The notes: generated from the letters alone by a model not told the origin. A DNA stretch of 64,000 nucleotides from Streptomyces sp. NBC_00234 (GCF_036195325.1 NZ_CP108101.1:4216001-4280000), one strand, 5' to 3'; counted from the stretch's first letter, positions 39,916 through 48,732 are shown. A program made the numbers and translations.

Positions 39916-40416
39916 TCAGAGCGTGCGGAAGAAGGCCGTCAGCTGGGCCGAGCACGCCTCCTCCAGCACTCCGGCGACGACCTCGGGCCGGTGGTTCAGC
40001 CGGCGGTCCCGTATGACGTCCCAGAGGGAGCCGGCGGCGCCGGCTTTCTCGTCCCGCGCCCCGTAGACCACCCGGTCGACCCGGGACTGCACGAGGGCGC
40101 CCGCGCACATCGTGCACGGTTCCAGGGTGACCACCAGGGTGCAGCCGGACAGCCGCCACTCGCCGAGCGCGGCGGCGGCCCGGCGGATGGCGAGCACCTC
40201 GGCGTGGGCGGTCGGGTCCCCGGTCGCCTCGCGTTCGTTGTGGCCCGCGGCGAGCAGTGAGCCGTCGGGGCCGAGGATCACGGCGCCGACCGGCACATCG
40301 CCGGCCAGCGCCGCCTGCGCGGCCTCGTCCAGGGCATGGCGCATGGGTGCCTGCCACGGGTCCCGTACGGGGTCGTGGAGAGGCGGTGAGAGGGGTGGGG
40401 GTGGTGGTGCGTTCAC
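39916..40416 (-). CDS. tadA: tRNA-specific adenosine deaminase
   Basis: 166 residues. The zinc-dependent deaminase signature is complete: HAEVLAIRRAA with the catalytic Glu (about 71-81) and PCTMCAGALVQSRV with the two Cys ligands (about 99-112). VPVGAVILGPDG and the NEREATGDPTAHAE block are typical of TadA. It converts A34 to inosine in tRNA-Arg(ACG), which is encoded at 14376-14448. The Pro-rich first 20 residues suggest that translation might instead begin at a downstream ATG (40344). A partner gene lies ten bases upstream. Confidence 0.92.
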   Translation of the reverse strand: MNAPPPPPLSPPLHDPVRDPWQAPMRHALDEAAQAALAGDVPVGAVILGPDGSLLAAGHNEREATGDPTAHAEVLAIRRAAAALGEWRLSGCTLVVTLEPCTMCAGALVQSRVDRVVYGARDEKAGAAGSLWDVIRDRRLNHRPEVVAGVLEEACSAQLTAFFRTL

Positions 40417-40425
40417 CCGCGGACC

Positions 40426-40998
40426 CTAACGGACGGACTCCATGACCTCGGCCGCTCCCAGCGCGTCCGCGATCTCCACCAGCGCATCGGTGCGCAGGGT
40501 CAGCAGCTCCTTCTCCGAAAGGCCGAAATCGGCGAGGAGTCCGAGGTCCCCGAGCGGTCCCGCTGGTACGGCGTCCAGGGGGGTGTCGTCTTCGTCGACC
40601 ACCGGATCGGCCCGGTCGTCCACGGCGGCGCCTTCGGCCGCTTCCGGTTCGCCGTCCTCCGTGCCGTCGAGGTCGACGAGCTCTTCCAGTTCGGCGATCT
40701 CGTCCTCGGCCCCCGGTTCGCGGCCGAGCAGTTCGTCGGTGAGCAGGATCTCCCCGTACGAGGAGCGAGCGGCGGCGGACGCGTCCGAGACGTAGATACG
40801 GGGGTCCTCCTCACCGTCCACCCGGACGACGCCGAACCAGGCGTCCTCCTGCTCGATGTAGACCAGGACCGTGTCCTCGTCCACCGAGGCGTCCCGGGCC
40901 AGATCGGTCAGATCGGACAGGGTCTCCACATCGTCCAGCTCCGTGTCGCTCGCTTCCCACCCGTCTTCGGTGCGCGCGAGCAGTGCGGCGAAGTACAC
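40426..40998 (-). CDS. tRNA adenosine deaminase-associated protein
   Basis: 190 residues from a GTG at 40998 with GGGAGAG five bases upstream; an ATG at 41019 is an alternative. It begins VYFAALLARTEDGWEASDTELDDVET, is very acidic (a Glu/Asp-rich linker about 95-140), and ends with a helical part GLSEKELLTLRTDALVEIADALG. This protein is regularly found immediately upstream of tadA in actinobacteria and is named for that linkage; its biochemical role is not established. The ten-base gap to tadA implies an operon. Confidence 0.8.
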   Translation of the reverse strand: MYFAALLARTEDGWEASDTELDDVETLSDLTDLARDASVDEDTVLVYIEQEDAWFGVVRVDGEEDPRIYVSDASAAARSSYGEILLTDELLGREPGAEDEIAELEELVDLDGTEDGEPEAAEGAAVDDRADPVVDEDDTPLDAVPAGPLGDLGLLADFGLSEKELLTLRTDALVEIADALGAAEVMESVR

Positions 40999-41203
40999 CG
41001 TGACTCTCCCACTTGTCATAGGTGAATCGGTCCGACGGGAGGGCAGCCGTTGTTCCGGCTGCTCTGTGCCCGCCCAATCGGCATCGTGGCAGAAACAGCG
41101 GCGGAGCGAGACCTCTTCGACCGTTGCGTCGGCCATCAGTTGTGGGAGTGCCTGCTCGGCGGGGGGTCCTCGCGGGGCGGTCCACCGGCCCGCGACGTGG
41201 CGG

Positions 41204-41440
41204 TCACCAACGGAATGTGCGCATCCGCATCGCTTGGCGCATCCGGGCTGCACGGGCCCTGCGGGGCTGGACCCGGTCGCGCAACTGCTTGGCCTCGTGG
41301 AGCTCACGGAGGAACTGTGCGCGGCGCCTGCGGCGCGCCGTTTCGGTCTCCCGGATGTCCGGCGCCTCCGGCGCGTCGTCCGGCGCGTCCCTCGGGACGC
41401 GTGCGGCACGCGCGCGCTTCGGCTGCTCCCCGTCCGCCAT
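41204..41440 (-). CDS. small highly basic hypothetical protein
   Basis: 78 residues from an ATG at 41440. The sequence is strongly basic, with arginine clusters TARRRRRAQFLRELHEAKQLRDRVQPRRARAARMRQAMRMR forming a long helix after an acidic/Pro stretch DAPDDAPEAPDIRE. No known domain. Codon bias fits. It may be a nucleic-acid-binding small protein. It lies upstream of the deaminase-associated gene on the same strand, about 200 bp away. Confidence 0.6.
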   Translation of the reverse strand: MADGEQPKRARAARVPRDAPDDAPEAPDIRETETARRRRRAQFLRELHEAKQLRDRVQPRRARAARMRQAMRMRTFRW

Positions 41441-41543
41441 CGACACACCACCCCAATGCTGGGTCCGTATGCCACCACCTTCCCTCCGAACAGGTGGTTG
41501 ATGCCAGCGCAGAGTGCCGGGAGGCACGGCTACTGTTGACGTC

Positions 41544-42179
41544 ATGCGGATCCACGTCGTCGACCACCCGCTGGTGGCGCACAAACTCACCACGCTGCGC
41601 GACAAGCGCACCGACTCCCCGACCTTCCGGCGCCTCGCCGACGAGCTGGTCACCCTGCTCGCCTACGAGGCCACCAGGGATGTGCGCACCGAGCAGGTCG
41701 ACATCGAGACCCCGGTGACGCCCACGACCGGGGTCAAGCTCTCGTACCCCCGGCCCCTCGTCGTCCCGATCCTGCGTGCCGGTCTCGGCATGCTCGACGG
41801 CATGGTGCGGCTCCTGCCGACGGCCGAGGTCGGCTTCCTCGGCATGATCCGCAACGAGGAGACGCTCCAGGCGGAGACGTACGCGACGCGGATGCCGGAG
41901 GACCTCTCGGGCCGCCAGGTCTATGTCCTGGACCCCATGCTGGCCACCGGCGGCACGCTGGTCGCGGCCATCCGGGAGCTGATCAAGCGCGGTGCTGACG
42001 ATGTCACCGCGGTCGTGCTGCTCGCGGCGCCCGAGGGCGTCGAGGTGATGGAGCGCGAGCTGGCGGGCACGCCCGTCACCGTGGTCACCGCCTCCGTCGA
42101 CGAGCGGCTCAACGAGAACGGCTACATCGTGCCGGGGCTGGGCGACGCCGGTGACCGGATGTACGGCACGGTCGACTAG
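41544..42179 (+). CDS. upp: uracil phosphoribosyltransferase
   Basis: 211 residues from ATG 41544, the normal length. The phosphoribosyl-pyrophosphate loop is VLDPMLATGGTLVAAI (about 129-144, the D-x-x-x-A-T-G-G-T PRPP motif), with upstream VPILRAGLGMLDGMVRLLP and the C-terminal uracil-binding YIVPGLGDAGDRMYGT. It salvages uracil to UMP with PRPP. GGGAGG lies upstream of the ATG with TACTGT 8-13 bases before it, so a short leader or leaderless transcript is possible. Confidence 0.97.
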   Translation: MRIHVVDHPLVAHKLTTLRDKRTDSPTFRRLADELVTLLAYEATRDVRTEQVDIETPVTPTTGVKLSYPRPLVVPILRAGLGMLDGMVRLLPTAEVGFLGMIRNEETLQAETYATRMPEDLSGRQVYVLDPMLATGGTLVAAIRELIKRGADDVTAVVLLAAPEGVEVMERELAGTPVTVVTASVDERLNENGYIVPGLGDAGDRMYGTVD

Positions 42180-42195
42180 GGCCTCTCGTGCGGAC

Positions 42196-42222
42196 CCCCG
42201 GCGGCCGGAACGGCTGCCGGGG
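42196..42222. terminator. hairpin between upp and the convergent LytR_C gene
   Basis: CCCCGGCGGCC (42196-42206) pairs with GGCTGCCGGGG (42212-42222) with one G-T pair and a GGAAC loop. Confidence 0.75.
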
Positions 42223-42247
42223 CCCGAGGGGCTCCGGCAGGCCCGTG

Positions 42248-42868
42248 TCAGCAGGACGAAGGGGCCGGGGCCGGCTTCGTGAGAGCGGTCAGGGCGGTCG
42301 CGGCGGCCCCGGGTGTGTTGAACGCCTTGAACTTCGTGCCGAGGATCAGGTCGACGTCCGCCGTCCGGCGGGCATCGGTCTTCTGCAGGCTCCCCGGCAG
42401 CTGGGTGCCGAGCACCGGGAACGGGCCGTTCGCCGCCGCAGGGGCGCCCAGCAGCATCGCTGTGCCGGGGACCTTCTTGTCGTACGCGGCGGGGGCGTTG
42501 CCCACCTTGCCGATGGTGAAGCCGCGCTTCTTCAGCTCGTCGGCGGCGGCCTTCGCGAGCCCGCTGCGCGGGGTCGCGTTGTAGACGTTCACCTTGATGC
42601 CGGCCGGCCTGGGCAGCACCTTCGCGGGCGCCGCCGGCTTGGACGAGGCGCACTTCTTCTTGTGGTCGGCGGCGACGGCTTTCTTGTCGCCGCCGGTGAA
42701 GACGTCGATGAGCTGCAGCGTGCCCCAGCCGGCCAGGCCGAGGGCCACCACTGCGGCCACGGCCGTCAGGACGAGCCTGCGGCGGTGACGGGGGCGGCGC
42801 ATCCGCGGGTACGTGTTGCCCGTGATGCGGTACTTTCCGCCCATGCCGGGGGGAGTGAGCATGCTCAT
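42248..42868 (-). CDS. LytR C-terminal-domain membrane protein
   Basis: 206 residues from an ATG at 42868. One membrane helix, VLTAVAAVVALGLAGWGTLQLI (about 34-55), follows a basic cytoplasmic head (RRPRHRRR). The outside part is a LytR_C domain: IKVNVYNATPRSGLAKAAADELKKRGFTIGKV (about 90-120) and GPFPVLGTQLPG later. These domains occur in cell-wall assembly proteins of the LytR-CpsA-Psr group, though the catalytic domain is missing here. It converges on upp with a terminator between them. Confidence 0.85.
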   Translation of the reverse strand: MSMLTPPGMGGKYRITGNTYPRMRRPRHRRRLVLTAVAAVVALGLAGWGTLQLIDVFTGGDKKAVAADHKKKCASSKPAAPAKVLPRPAGIKVNVYNATPRSGLAKAAADELKKRGFTIGKVGNAPAAYDKKVPGTAMLLGAPAAANGPFPVLGTQLPGSLQKTDARRTADVDLILGTKFKAFNTPGAAATALTALTKPAPAPSSC

Positions 42869-42986
42869 GGGCGAAGCGTAGTGCGACCCGGCGACGATGC
42901 GTACTAAATGATCAATGGATTGCACCCACCCGAGCCGGAAAGCACCCGAAAGGCCCGACGGGGGCCACGGGTGGCGGCGGGAGGGG

Positions 42987-43283
42987 TCAGCCGAGTTCGA
43001 GGACGCGGGCGTGCAGCACCTGGCGCTGCTGGAGTGCCGCGCGGACCGCGCGGTGCAGTCCGTCCTCCAGGTAGAGGTCGCCCTGCCACTTCACGACGTG
43101 CGCGAAGAGGTCGCCGTAGAACGTGGAGTCCTCGGCGAGCAGGGTTTCGAGGTCCAGCTGCCCCTTGGTGGTGACGAGCTGGTCGAGGCGGACCGGACGC
43201 GGGGCGACATCCGCCCACTGTCGGGTGCTTTCCCGGCCGTGGTCGGGATATGGCCGCCCATTTCCGATGCGCTTGAAGATCAC
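42987..43283 (-). CDS. conserved hypothetical protein (VapB-antitoxin-like annotation)
   Basis: 98 residues, ATG at 43283. The sequence MIFKRIGNGRPYPDHGR, DVAPRPVRLDQLVTTKGQLDLETLLAEDSTFYGDLFAHVVKW and DGLHRAVRAALQQRQVLHARVL is well conserved in actinomycetes. The last part has a ParB-like nuclease-fold flavour (D-G-x-H-R). Similar proteins are often annotated as VapB-type antitoxins, but no toxin gene is adjacent and I see no antitoxin DNA-binding motif, so this label should be treated with caution. The position upstream of the LytR_C gene is typical. Confidence 0.72.
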   Translation of the reverse strand: MIFKRIGNGRPYPDHGRESTRQWADVAPRPVRLDQLVTTKGQLDLETLLAEDSTFYGDLFAHVVKWQGDLYLEDGLHRAVRAALQQRQVLHARVLELG

Positions 43284-43441
43284 ACGGAAAGCCTACCGGC
43301 CAAGGGGCACCGGGCGCAGCCGGGGAACCGGACTGTGATGGCGGTCGAAACCGGCAAAACCTCCGAAGGTGGAGCGCTCTGCCACGGCGGGCGCGCGGCG
43401 TTCCGGCCGATGGCGCCGTCGGCCGGCGCCGGCCGCCCGTT

Positions 43442-43480
43442 CGGTGCGCCCGGCCGGGGTGGTGCCGGCCGGGCGCACCG
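43442..43480 (-). terminator. large hairpin after the M28 peptidase gene
   Basis: A perfect 16-bp stem, CGGTGCGCCCGGCCGG (43442-43457) with its complement (43465-43480), and a GGTGGTG loop, in the 286-bp spacer downstream of the peptidase stop. No T-run on the minus strand. Nothing else was seen in this spacer. Confidence 0.7.
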
Positions 43481-43569
43481 ATTCCCCCGAAAGGGAGCGG
43501 CGACGGCACGCCGCGGCCGGGTGCTGCCCCGCCCGCGGCGTGCCGGTCACCGTGCCGGCCTGGTGCCGG

Positions 43570-45120
43570 TTACTCGGTGACGCCGTGCGAGTGGCCCTCG
43601 CGCAGTCCGCCGCCGCTGCCGGGCTCACCGGTCGTGGGCTCGGCCGGGACCGGACGGGTCAGCGAGCGCAGGTCGTAGGCGTAGGTGCCGACGGCGTTGG
43701 CGATCACATCGATGTTGGTGTCGAAGAGACCCATGTCGATGTTGGCCAGGTCGTCGCAGGCCGCGTGGTAGCAGGGGTCGTACGCCACTCCCGCCTCGCC
43801 GCCGAACTTCTCCGCCTGGGCGGGCGTCTTGATGCCCTCGGCGCCGGTGTCCGTACCGCCCGACGGGATGCCGGCCTCGACGAACGGGCCGTAGTCGGAG
43901 CGCCCGGTGAAGTCCGTGCCCTCGTGGCCCTTGCCCTTCCCGTCGAGGAAGTCGTTGATGTCGCGCTCCAGTTGGGCGGAGCCCTCGGGGCCGGCGCCCG
44001 CGCCCACTCCGTCGGAGTTGTCGCCGTCGAAGACGAACTGCACTCCGTTCGGCGAGGCGATCATGTCGAAGTTGAGGTAGAGCGCGATCTGTTCGCGCTG
44101 CTCGTCGGTGAGGCCGGCGACGTACGCCTCCGAGCCGAGGAGGCCGTTCTCCTCCGCCGACCACCAGGCGAAGCGCACCTTGTTGGCGGGGGTGCGGTGG
44201 GTCTTGGCGAGTTCCAGGGCGACTTCGAGGAGGCCGGCCGAGCCGGAGCCGTTGTCGTTGATGCCGGGGCCCTCGGTGACCGAGTCCAGGTGGGCGCCGA
44301 GCATCACCGTCTTCGCCGCGTTCCCGCCGCGGGTCTCCGCGACGACGTTGCGCGTGGTGCGCTCCTCCTGGAACTCGCGGATCTCGAAGGAGACCGTCAC
44401 CTCGCCCTTGGCCAGGTCGGCGGCGAGCTTCTCGCCCTCGGCCAGGGTGAGTCCGCCGGTGGGGATCTTCCCCGACGGGACGTCGCCGAGGGTGCCGGAG
44501 AGCACCCCCTCGACGTTGTTGTAGATGACCGCTCCGGCCGCTCCGGCGGTGGCCGCCGTCGCCTGCTTCTGGGCGAAGGAGCAGCCGCCGCGCTTGATCA
44601 GCGCGATCTTGCCGGTGAAGGTCTGCGAGGCGTAGTCCGACGCCTCGCAGCCGGTGGTCTCGTCGAGGGGGACGGCCACCAGGGCCGCGCGTACGCCGCC
44701 GACCTCGGTGGACTTGGTGTACGTCATCGCCTTGATGGTGATGTCGCGCGGGGTGGGCGAGACGACGGAGAGCTTCTCGGCCAGGGTCTCCGTGTACACG
44801 AAGTCGAAGGATTCGTACCCGACGTCGTACCCGGCCTTGCGGAGCAGCTGGTAGACGTAGGCGGCGGATGCGTCGTGGCCCAGCGAACCGGCCGCGCGGT
44901 GACCGTCCGCGGATTCGGCTATCGCCTGGAACCGCTGCAGGTGCCGGTACGCGTCGTCCGCGGACGAGCTCCTCACCAGCTTCCGCGACAGCTTGGCCGC
45001 GTCCTTCGCGGGATCGTGCGAGGACGGGTGCCCCTGGTGCGGGGATGCGGCCAGGAGGAGCGGTGTGGCCAGCGCGGTTGCGGCCACAACAGCCATGGCT
45101 CTGCGACGAGTTGCGTGCAC
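43570..45120 (-). CDS. secreted M28 zinc aminopeptidase with PA domain
   Basis: 516 residues from a GTG at 45120. Signal peptide MHATRRRAMAVVAATALATPLLLAAS. A PA domain (about 140-225; GKIALIKRGGCSFAQK and AGAVIYNN) is inserted before the catalytic core. Zinc ligands are GAHLDSVTEGPGINDNGSGSA (His, Asp near 280), SAEENGLLGSEAYV (catalytic Glu-Glu near 325), NFDMIA (Asp near 348) and the late YHAACDDL (His near 452). This is the Streptomyces griseus aminopeptidase group that releases N-terminal hydrophobic residues from extracellular peptides. A Gly-rich tail ends the protein. Likely a nutrient-scavenging enzyme. Confidence 0.93.
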   Translation of the reverse strand: MHATRRRAMAVVAATALATPLLLAASPHQGHPSSHDPAKDAAKLSRKLVRSSSADDAYRHLQRFQAIAESADGHRAAGSLGHDASAAYVYQLLRKAGYDVGYESFDFVYTETLAEKLSVVSPTPRDITIKAMTYTKSTEVGGVRAALVAVPLDETTGCEASDYASQTFTGKIALIKRGGCSFAQKQATAATAGAAGAVIYNNVEGVLSGTLGDVPSGKIPTGGLTLAEGEKLAADLAKGEVTVSFEIREFQEERTTRNVVAETRGGNAAKTVMLGAHLDSVTEGPGINDNGSGSAGLLEVALELAKTHRTPANKVRFAWWSAEENGLLGSEAYVAGLTDEQREQIALYLNFDMIASPNGVQFVFDGDNSDGVGAGAGPEGSAQLERDINDFLDGKGKGHEGTDFTGRSDYGPFVEAGIPSGGTDTGAEGIKTPAQAEKFGGEAGVAYDPCYHAACDDLANIDMGLFDTNIDVIANAVGTYAYDLRSLTRPVPAEPTTGEPGSGGGLREGHSHGVTE

Positions 45121-45224
45121 AGGAGTCCTTCCGGTGTGAACAGATGTGCACGAAAGCTAGCGAGCGCGGCGCCATCTGGGAACTGTTGTGGCTCGTTGTG
45201 ATCCGGTGTGTGGCTGGTTCGTGA

Positions 45225-45863
45225 TCACTTCTTGGTCCCGGGCTTCCCGGCCTTCCCGCCGGACGCGGTCTTTTTGGCAGCCGCCTTCGCCTCCTGCTTG
45301 TACGCCCGCACCTGGGCGAGCGACTCGGGACCGGTGATGTCGGCGACCGAACGGTGCGAGCCGGCCTGGCCGTACGGGCCCGCCGCCTCGCGCCAGCCCG
45401 TGGGTCGTACACCGAACTGCTTGCCCAGCAGCGCCAGGAAGATCTGCGCCTTCTGGGTGCCGAATCCGGGCAGCGCGTTGAGCCGTTCAAGGAGTTCGGC
45501 CCCGGTCGCCGCGTCCGCCCACACGGCGCTCGCCTCGCCCCCGTACTCCGCCACGAGGAACTGGCACAGCTGCTGCACCCGCTTGGCCATGGAGCCGGGA
45601 TACCGGTGCAGGGCCGGTTTCTCGGTGAAGAGCGCGGTGAACGCGTCCGGGTCGTACGCGGCGATCTCTTCCGCGTCCAGGTCGTCGCCGCCCATCCGCT
45701 GCCCCAGGGTGTACGGGCCGGTGAACGCCCACTCCATCGGCACCTGCTGATCGAGCAGCATGCCGACGAGAGCGGCCAGCGCGCTGCGGCCGAGCAGCTC
45801 GTCCGCCTCGGGCTGCTGGGCGATCCGCAGGGTGACGTCCTTGCCGTCGTGGCTCTTGGTCAT
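45225..45863 (-). CDS. HhH-GPD-family DNA repair protein
   Basis: 212 residues from an ATG at 45863. The helix-hairpin-helix motif is LERLNALPGFGTQKAQIFLALLGKQFGV (about 127-154, with the L-P-G-F-G-x-x-K-A pattern). The catalytic Asp expected after it is hard to place (the region GPYGQAGSHRSVADITG is a candidate), so glycosylase activity is unproven. The tail is a Lys/Ala-rich low-complexity region. Related proteins act in base-excision repair. It lies 55 bp downstream of the ABC-F gene on the same strand. Confidence 0.82.
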   Translation of the reverse strand: MTKSHDGKDVTLRIAQQPEADELLGRSALAALVGMLLDQQVPMEWAFTGPYTLGQRMGGDDLDAEEIAAYDPDAFTALFTEKPALHRYPGSMAKRVQQLCQFLVAEYGGEASAVWADAATGAELLERLNALPGFGTQKAQIFLALLGKQFGVRPTGWREAAGPYGQAGSHRSVADITGPESLAQVRAYKQEAKAAAKKTASGGKAGKPGTKK

Positions 45864-45918
45864 TCTTTGATCATCGCGAGAGCGGGGGGTGTCGGCGAGT
45901 CGGATTGCTGCCGATGGC

Positions 45919-47538
45919 TCAGAGCTCCAGGTGGGCGCCGGTGCCGTCCGTGAAGGCGGCGCGCATCCGGCGGTCGTGCGTGACGACCACCAGCGTGCCG
46001 GTGTACTGCGCCAGGGCCGCTTCGAGCTCCTCGACCAGGGCGGGCGCGAGATGGTTGGTCGGCTCGTCGAGGAGCAGGAGGTCGGCCGGGGCGGTGACCA
46101 GGGCGGACAGTTCGAGTCTGCGCCGCTGGCCGGTGGAGAGTGCGCGTACGGGCGTGGCCAGGTCGCTCGTACGGAACAGGCCCAGCGGGAGCAGTTCGGC
46201 GGCGGCCTCCTCCTCGTCGTCGTGGTGCCGGGCGGCGGCGAAGGCCGCGAGGACGGTGCGGTCGTCGTCGGGGAGCGCGGTGTGCTGCCGGAGGAAGCCG
46301 ACGCGGCCGGGGCGGCGGACCGTGCCCCGGTCGGGGACCAGTTCACCGGCGAGGACCTGGAGCAGGGTGGACTTCCCCGCCCCGTTGGGTCCGGTCACCA
46401 GGAGACGTCCGCCCGGTTCGATGCTCAGGGCGTCGAGGGCGAGGCGGCCCGGCACCCGCACCCCGGTCAGCTCGGTGCGGCCCGCGGCCGTGCTGCGGAC
46501 CCGGCCGGTGAACCGCAGGGGCTGCGGGGGCGGGGGCACCGGGTTCTCGGTGAGCCGGTGCAGGTGTTCGCGGGCGTTGCGGATACGGCTCATCGCACCG
46601 TGCGCCCGTGAGCGGGCCCGGAAGGCGCCCGCGCCGCTGAAGGAGGCGGGTGCCTTGCGGGGGATGGCGGAGAGCAGCCCGATGTTCGAGTCGGCGAGGG
46701 CGGAGTGCCGGGCGATGTCCTCGCGCCACTGCTCGTACTGCCGGTTCCACCGGGCCCGCGCGGCGGCCTTCGCGGTGAGGAAGCCCTGGTAACCGTTGCC
46801 GTAGCGGGCCACCGTGTGCCGTGCCCCGTCGACCTCGAGGACGGTGCTGGTGACCCGGTCGAGGAAGGCGCGGTCGTGGGTGACGGCGACGACGGTGCCG
46901 CGGTGGGCGAGCAGATGCCGCTCCAGCCAGGCGACCGCTTCGTCGTCGAGGTCGTTGGTCGGCTCGTCGAGCAGCAGCAGTTCGGGGGAGCCCGCCAGGG
47001 TCGCGGCGAGGTGCAGCCGGGAACGCTGTCCGCCGGACAGGGTGGCCAGCGGGCGGCCGCGGTCCGGTGCGGCGCGTTCGCCGAGCCTGCGCAGGACGAT
47101 CTCGACCCTGCGGTCCGCATCGCGCCCGCCGCGCGCCTCGTAGGCGGTGACCAGCTCGCCGTACGCGGCGAGTTCCCCGGGGTCCGCGTGGTGCAGGGCC
47201 GACTCGGCCTCGCGGATGCGGCGTTCCATCGTGCGGAGTTCGGTCAGGGCCAGGTCGATGGCGTCGCCGACCAATGCGGTGGCGGGCAGGCCGGAGACCT
47301 GCGGGAGGTAGCCGGTGCCGCCGGGGGCGGTGACCAGGAGGGTGCCGTTGTCCGGGTGTTCGCGGGCCGCGAGGAGCCGGAGCAGCGTCGATTTTCCGGA
47401 GCCGTTGTCTCCGACGACGCCGATCCGTTCGCCGGGGCGGACCGTGAGGGTGACCCGGTCGAGGACGGTGCGGTCCCCGTAGCGCTTGGAGACCTCGGTG
47501 AGGACGAGCGGGGCGGTGGCGGAGGTGACTGGCGGCAA
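45919..47538 (-). CDS. ABC-F family ATP-binding protein
   Basis: 539 residues starting at a TTG (47538-47536), preceded by GGAAGAAG; no ATG or GTG suits the frame start. Two ABC domains without membrane segments: Walker A GDNGSGKSTLL, signature LSGGQRSRLHLA and Walker B LLLLDEPTNDLDDEAV in the first; GPNGAGKSTLL, LSTGQRRRLELS and LLLLDEPTNHLAP in the second. A charged linker of about 90 residues with RARWNRQYEQWREDIARH lies between. ABC-F proteins act at the ribosome, some giving resistance to macrolides, lincosamides or pleuromutilins. Whether this one is a resistance or housekeeping member is undecided. A palindrome lies upstream. Confidence 0.9.
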   Translation of the reverse strand: MPPVTSATAPLVLTEVSKRYGDRTVLDRVTLTVRPGERIGVVGDNGSGKSTLLRLLAAREHPDNGTLLVTAPGGTGYLPQVSGLPATALVGDAIDLALTELRTMERRIREAESALHHADPGELAAYGELVTAYEARGGRDADRRVEIVLRRLGERAAPDRGRPLATLSGGQRSRLHLAATLAGSPELLLLDEPTNDLDDEAVAWLERHLLAHRGTVVAVTHDRAFLDRVTSTVLEVDGARHTVARYGNGYQGFLTAKAAARARWNRQYEQWREDIARHSALADSNIGLLSAIPRKAPASFSGAGAFRARSRAHGAMSRIRNAREHLHRLTENPVPPPPQPLRFTGRVRSTAAGRTELTGVRVPGRLALDALSIEPGGRLLVTGPNGAGKSTLLQVLAGELVPDRGTVRRPGRVGFLRQHTALPDDDRTVLAAFAAARHHDDEEEAAAELLPLGLFRTSDLATPVRALSTGQRRRLELSALVTAPADLLLLDEPTNHLAPALVEELEAALAQYTGTLVVVTHDRRMRAAFTDGTGAHLEL

Positions 47539-47577
47539 GGGCGGCTTCTTCCGTGGACGACAGGACGGGAAAACGAG

Positions 47578-47596
47578 ACGAGACGTACCGTCTCGT
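47578..47596. promoter_or_regulatory. palindromic operator upstream of the ABC-F gene
   Basis: ACGAGACG-TAC-CGTCTCGT is a perfect inverted repeat with 8-bp arms, 40 bp upstream of the ABC-F start. An extra AACGAGACG half-site overlaps it (47572-47580). This layout is typical of TetR-type operators. The divergent aldo/keto reductase gene could be affected too. Confidence 0.6.
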
Positions 47597-47748
47597 TTTG
47601 AGAGTAGCCCTTCGTGCGGGCGGCGGCAAGACGTTTCGTCCCGCGGAGGTTCCGTGCCGCGGGAGAAGGGGTTGACCTGGAGTGCACGCGAAGATCCAGA
47701 CTCCCTCCCGGAGCCCGCACCCGACGGGCCGCAGGAGGGGGAACTCCC

Positions 47749-48732
47749 ATGCGTTACCGCACGATCGGCACCACTCCGGAGACCCGTCGCAAGGTAAGCG
47801 TCCTGAGCCTGGGCGCCATGCTCTTCGGCACGGCCACCGACGAGGAGACGTCCTTCGCGATCCTCGACCGGTACGTGGAGGCGGGCGGCACCTTCGTCGA
47901 CACCTCCAACAACTACGCGTACTGGTTCACCGGCAGCCGCGGCGGCGAGAGCGAGAACGTGCTCGGCAGGTGGCGCCGCAGCCGGGGTGTCGGGGACGAG
48001 ATCGTCGTCGCCACCAAGCTCGGCGCGAGCCCGCTCGCCGAGGGCACCGGCTACCTCGACAACGCCGAAGGGCTCTCGGCCAAGGCGGTCCGGACCGCCG
48101 CCGAGCAGAGCCGGGAGCGGCTCGGCATGGCGAAGCTGGACGTCCTCTACGCGCACATCGAGGACCCGGCGGTCCCGCTCGAAGAGACCGTCGAGGGGCT
48201 CGCGGCCCTGGTCGCCGAGGGCACGGTCGGCCTGCTCGGCGTGAGCAACCACAGTGCGTGGAAGGTCGAACGGGCCAGGAACATCGCCGCGGCGGCCGGA
48301 CTGCCCGCGTACGAGGTCCTGCAGTACCACCACACGTACCTGCGTCAGCGCACCGATCTGCCGAGCCAGATCTCCGGCGGCAGCCAGGGCGTGGTCGGCG
48401 GGGACATGCTCAGCTACCTCCGCGCCGAACCCGGACTGGCGATGGTCGCCTACTCGCCCCTGCTCGCGGGCGGTTACGTCCGTACGGACAAGCCGTTGAG
48501 CCCCGCGCACGACCACCCCGGCACGCCCGCGCGTCTGGCGGCGCTGAAGGAGGTGGCCGAGGAGACCGGCGCCACCGTGAACCAGGTGGTGCTGTCCTGG
48601 CTGATCGGGGCCGAGGTGCCGATGATCCCGCTGGTCGGCGCGTCATCGGTGGCGCAGCTCGACGAGAGCCTGGCCGCCGTGGACCTGGACCTGACGCCGG
48701 AACAGCGCACGAAGCTGGACGCGGCAGGCTGA
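47749..48732 (+). CDS. aldo/keto reductase
   Basis: 327 residues from an ATG at 47749. The family motifs are present: VSVLSLGAMLFGT, the catalytic Asp-Tyr region VDTSNNYAYWFTG (about 51-63, D and Y), Lys in VVATKLGAS (about 85-93), and His in YAHIEDPAVPLEETVEGLAALV (about 126-147). The C-terminal AVV-type NADPH-binding segment is LVGASSVAQLDESLAA. It likely reduces aldehydes, ketones or sugars with NADPH. The substrate is unknown. An in-frame extension upstream is not supported by a ribosome-binding site. Confidence 0.9.
   Translation: MRYRTIGTTPETRRKVSVLSLGAMLFGTATDEETSFAILDRYVEAGGTFVDTSNNYAYWFTGSRGGESENVLGRWRRSRGVGDEIVVATKLGASPLAEGTGYLDNAEGLSAKAVRTAAEQSRERLGMAKLDVLYAHIEDPAVPLEETVEGLAALVAEGTVGLLGVSNHSAWKVERARNIAAAAGLPAYEVLQYHHTYLRQRTDLPSQISGGSQGVVGGDMLSYLRAEPGLAMVAYSPLLAGGYVRTDKPLSPAHDHPGTPARLAALKEVAEETGATVNQVVLSWLIGAEVPMIPLVGASSVAQLDESLAAVDLDLTPEQRTKLDAAG

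Noticed and set aside
42987..43283. A VapBC toxin-antitoxin system
   Set aside because: No PIN-domain toxin lies next to the gene and no antitoxin DNA-binding motif is seen, so only a conserved protein is reported.
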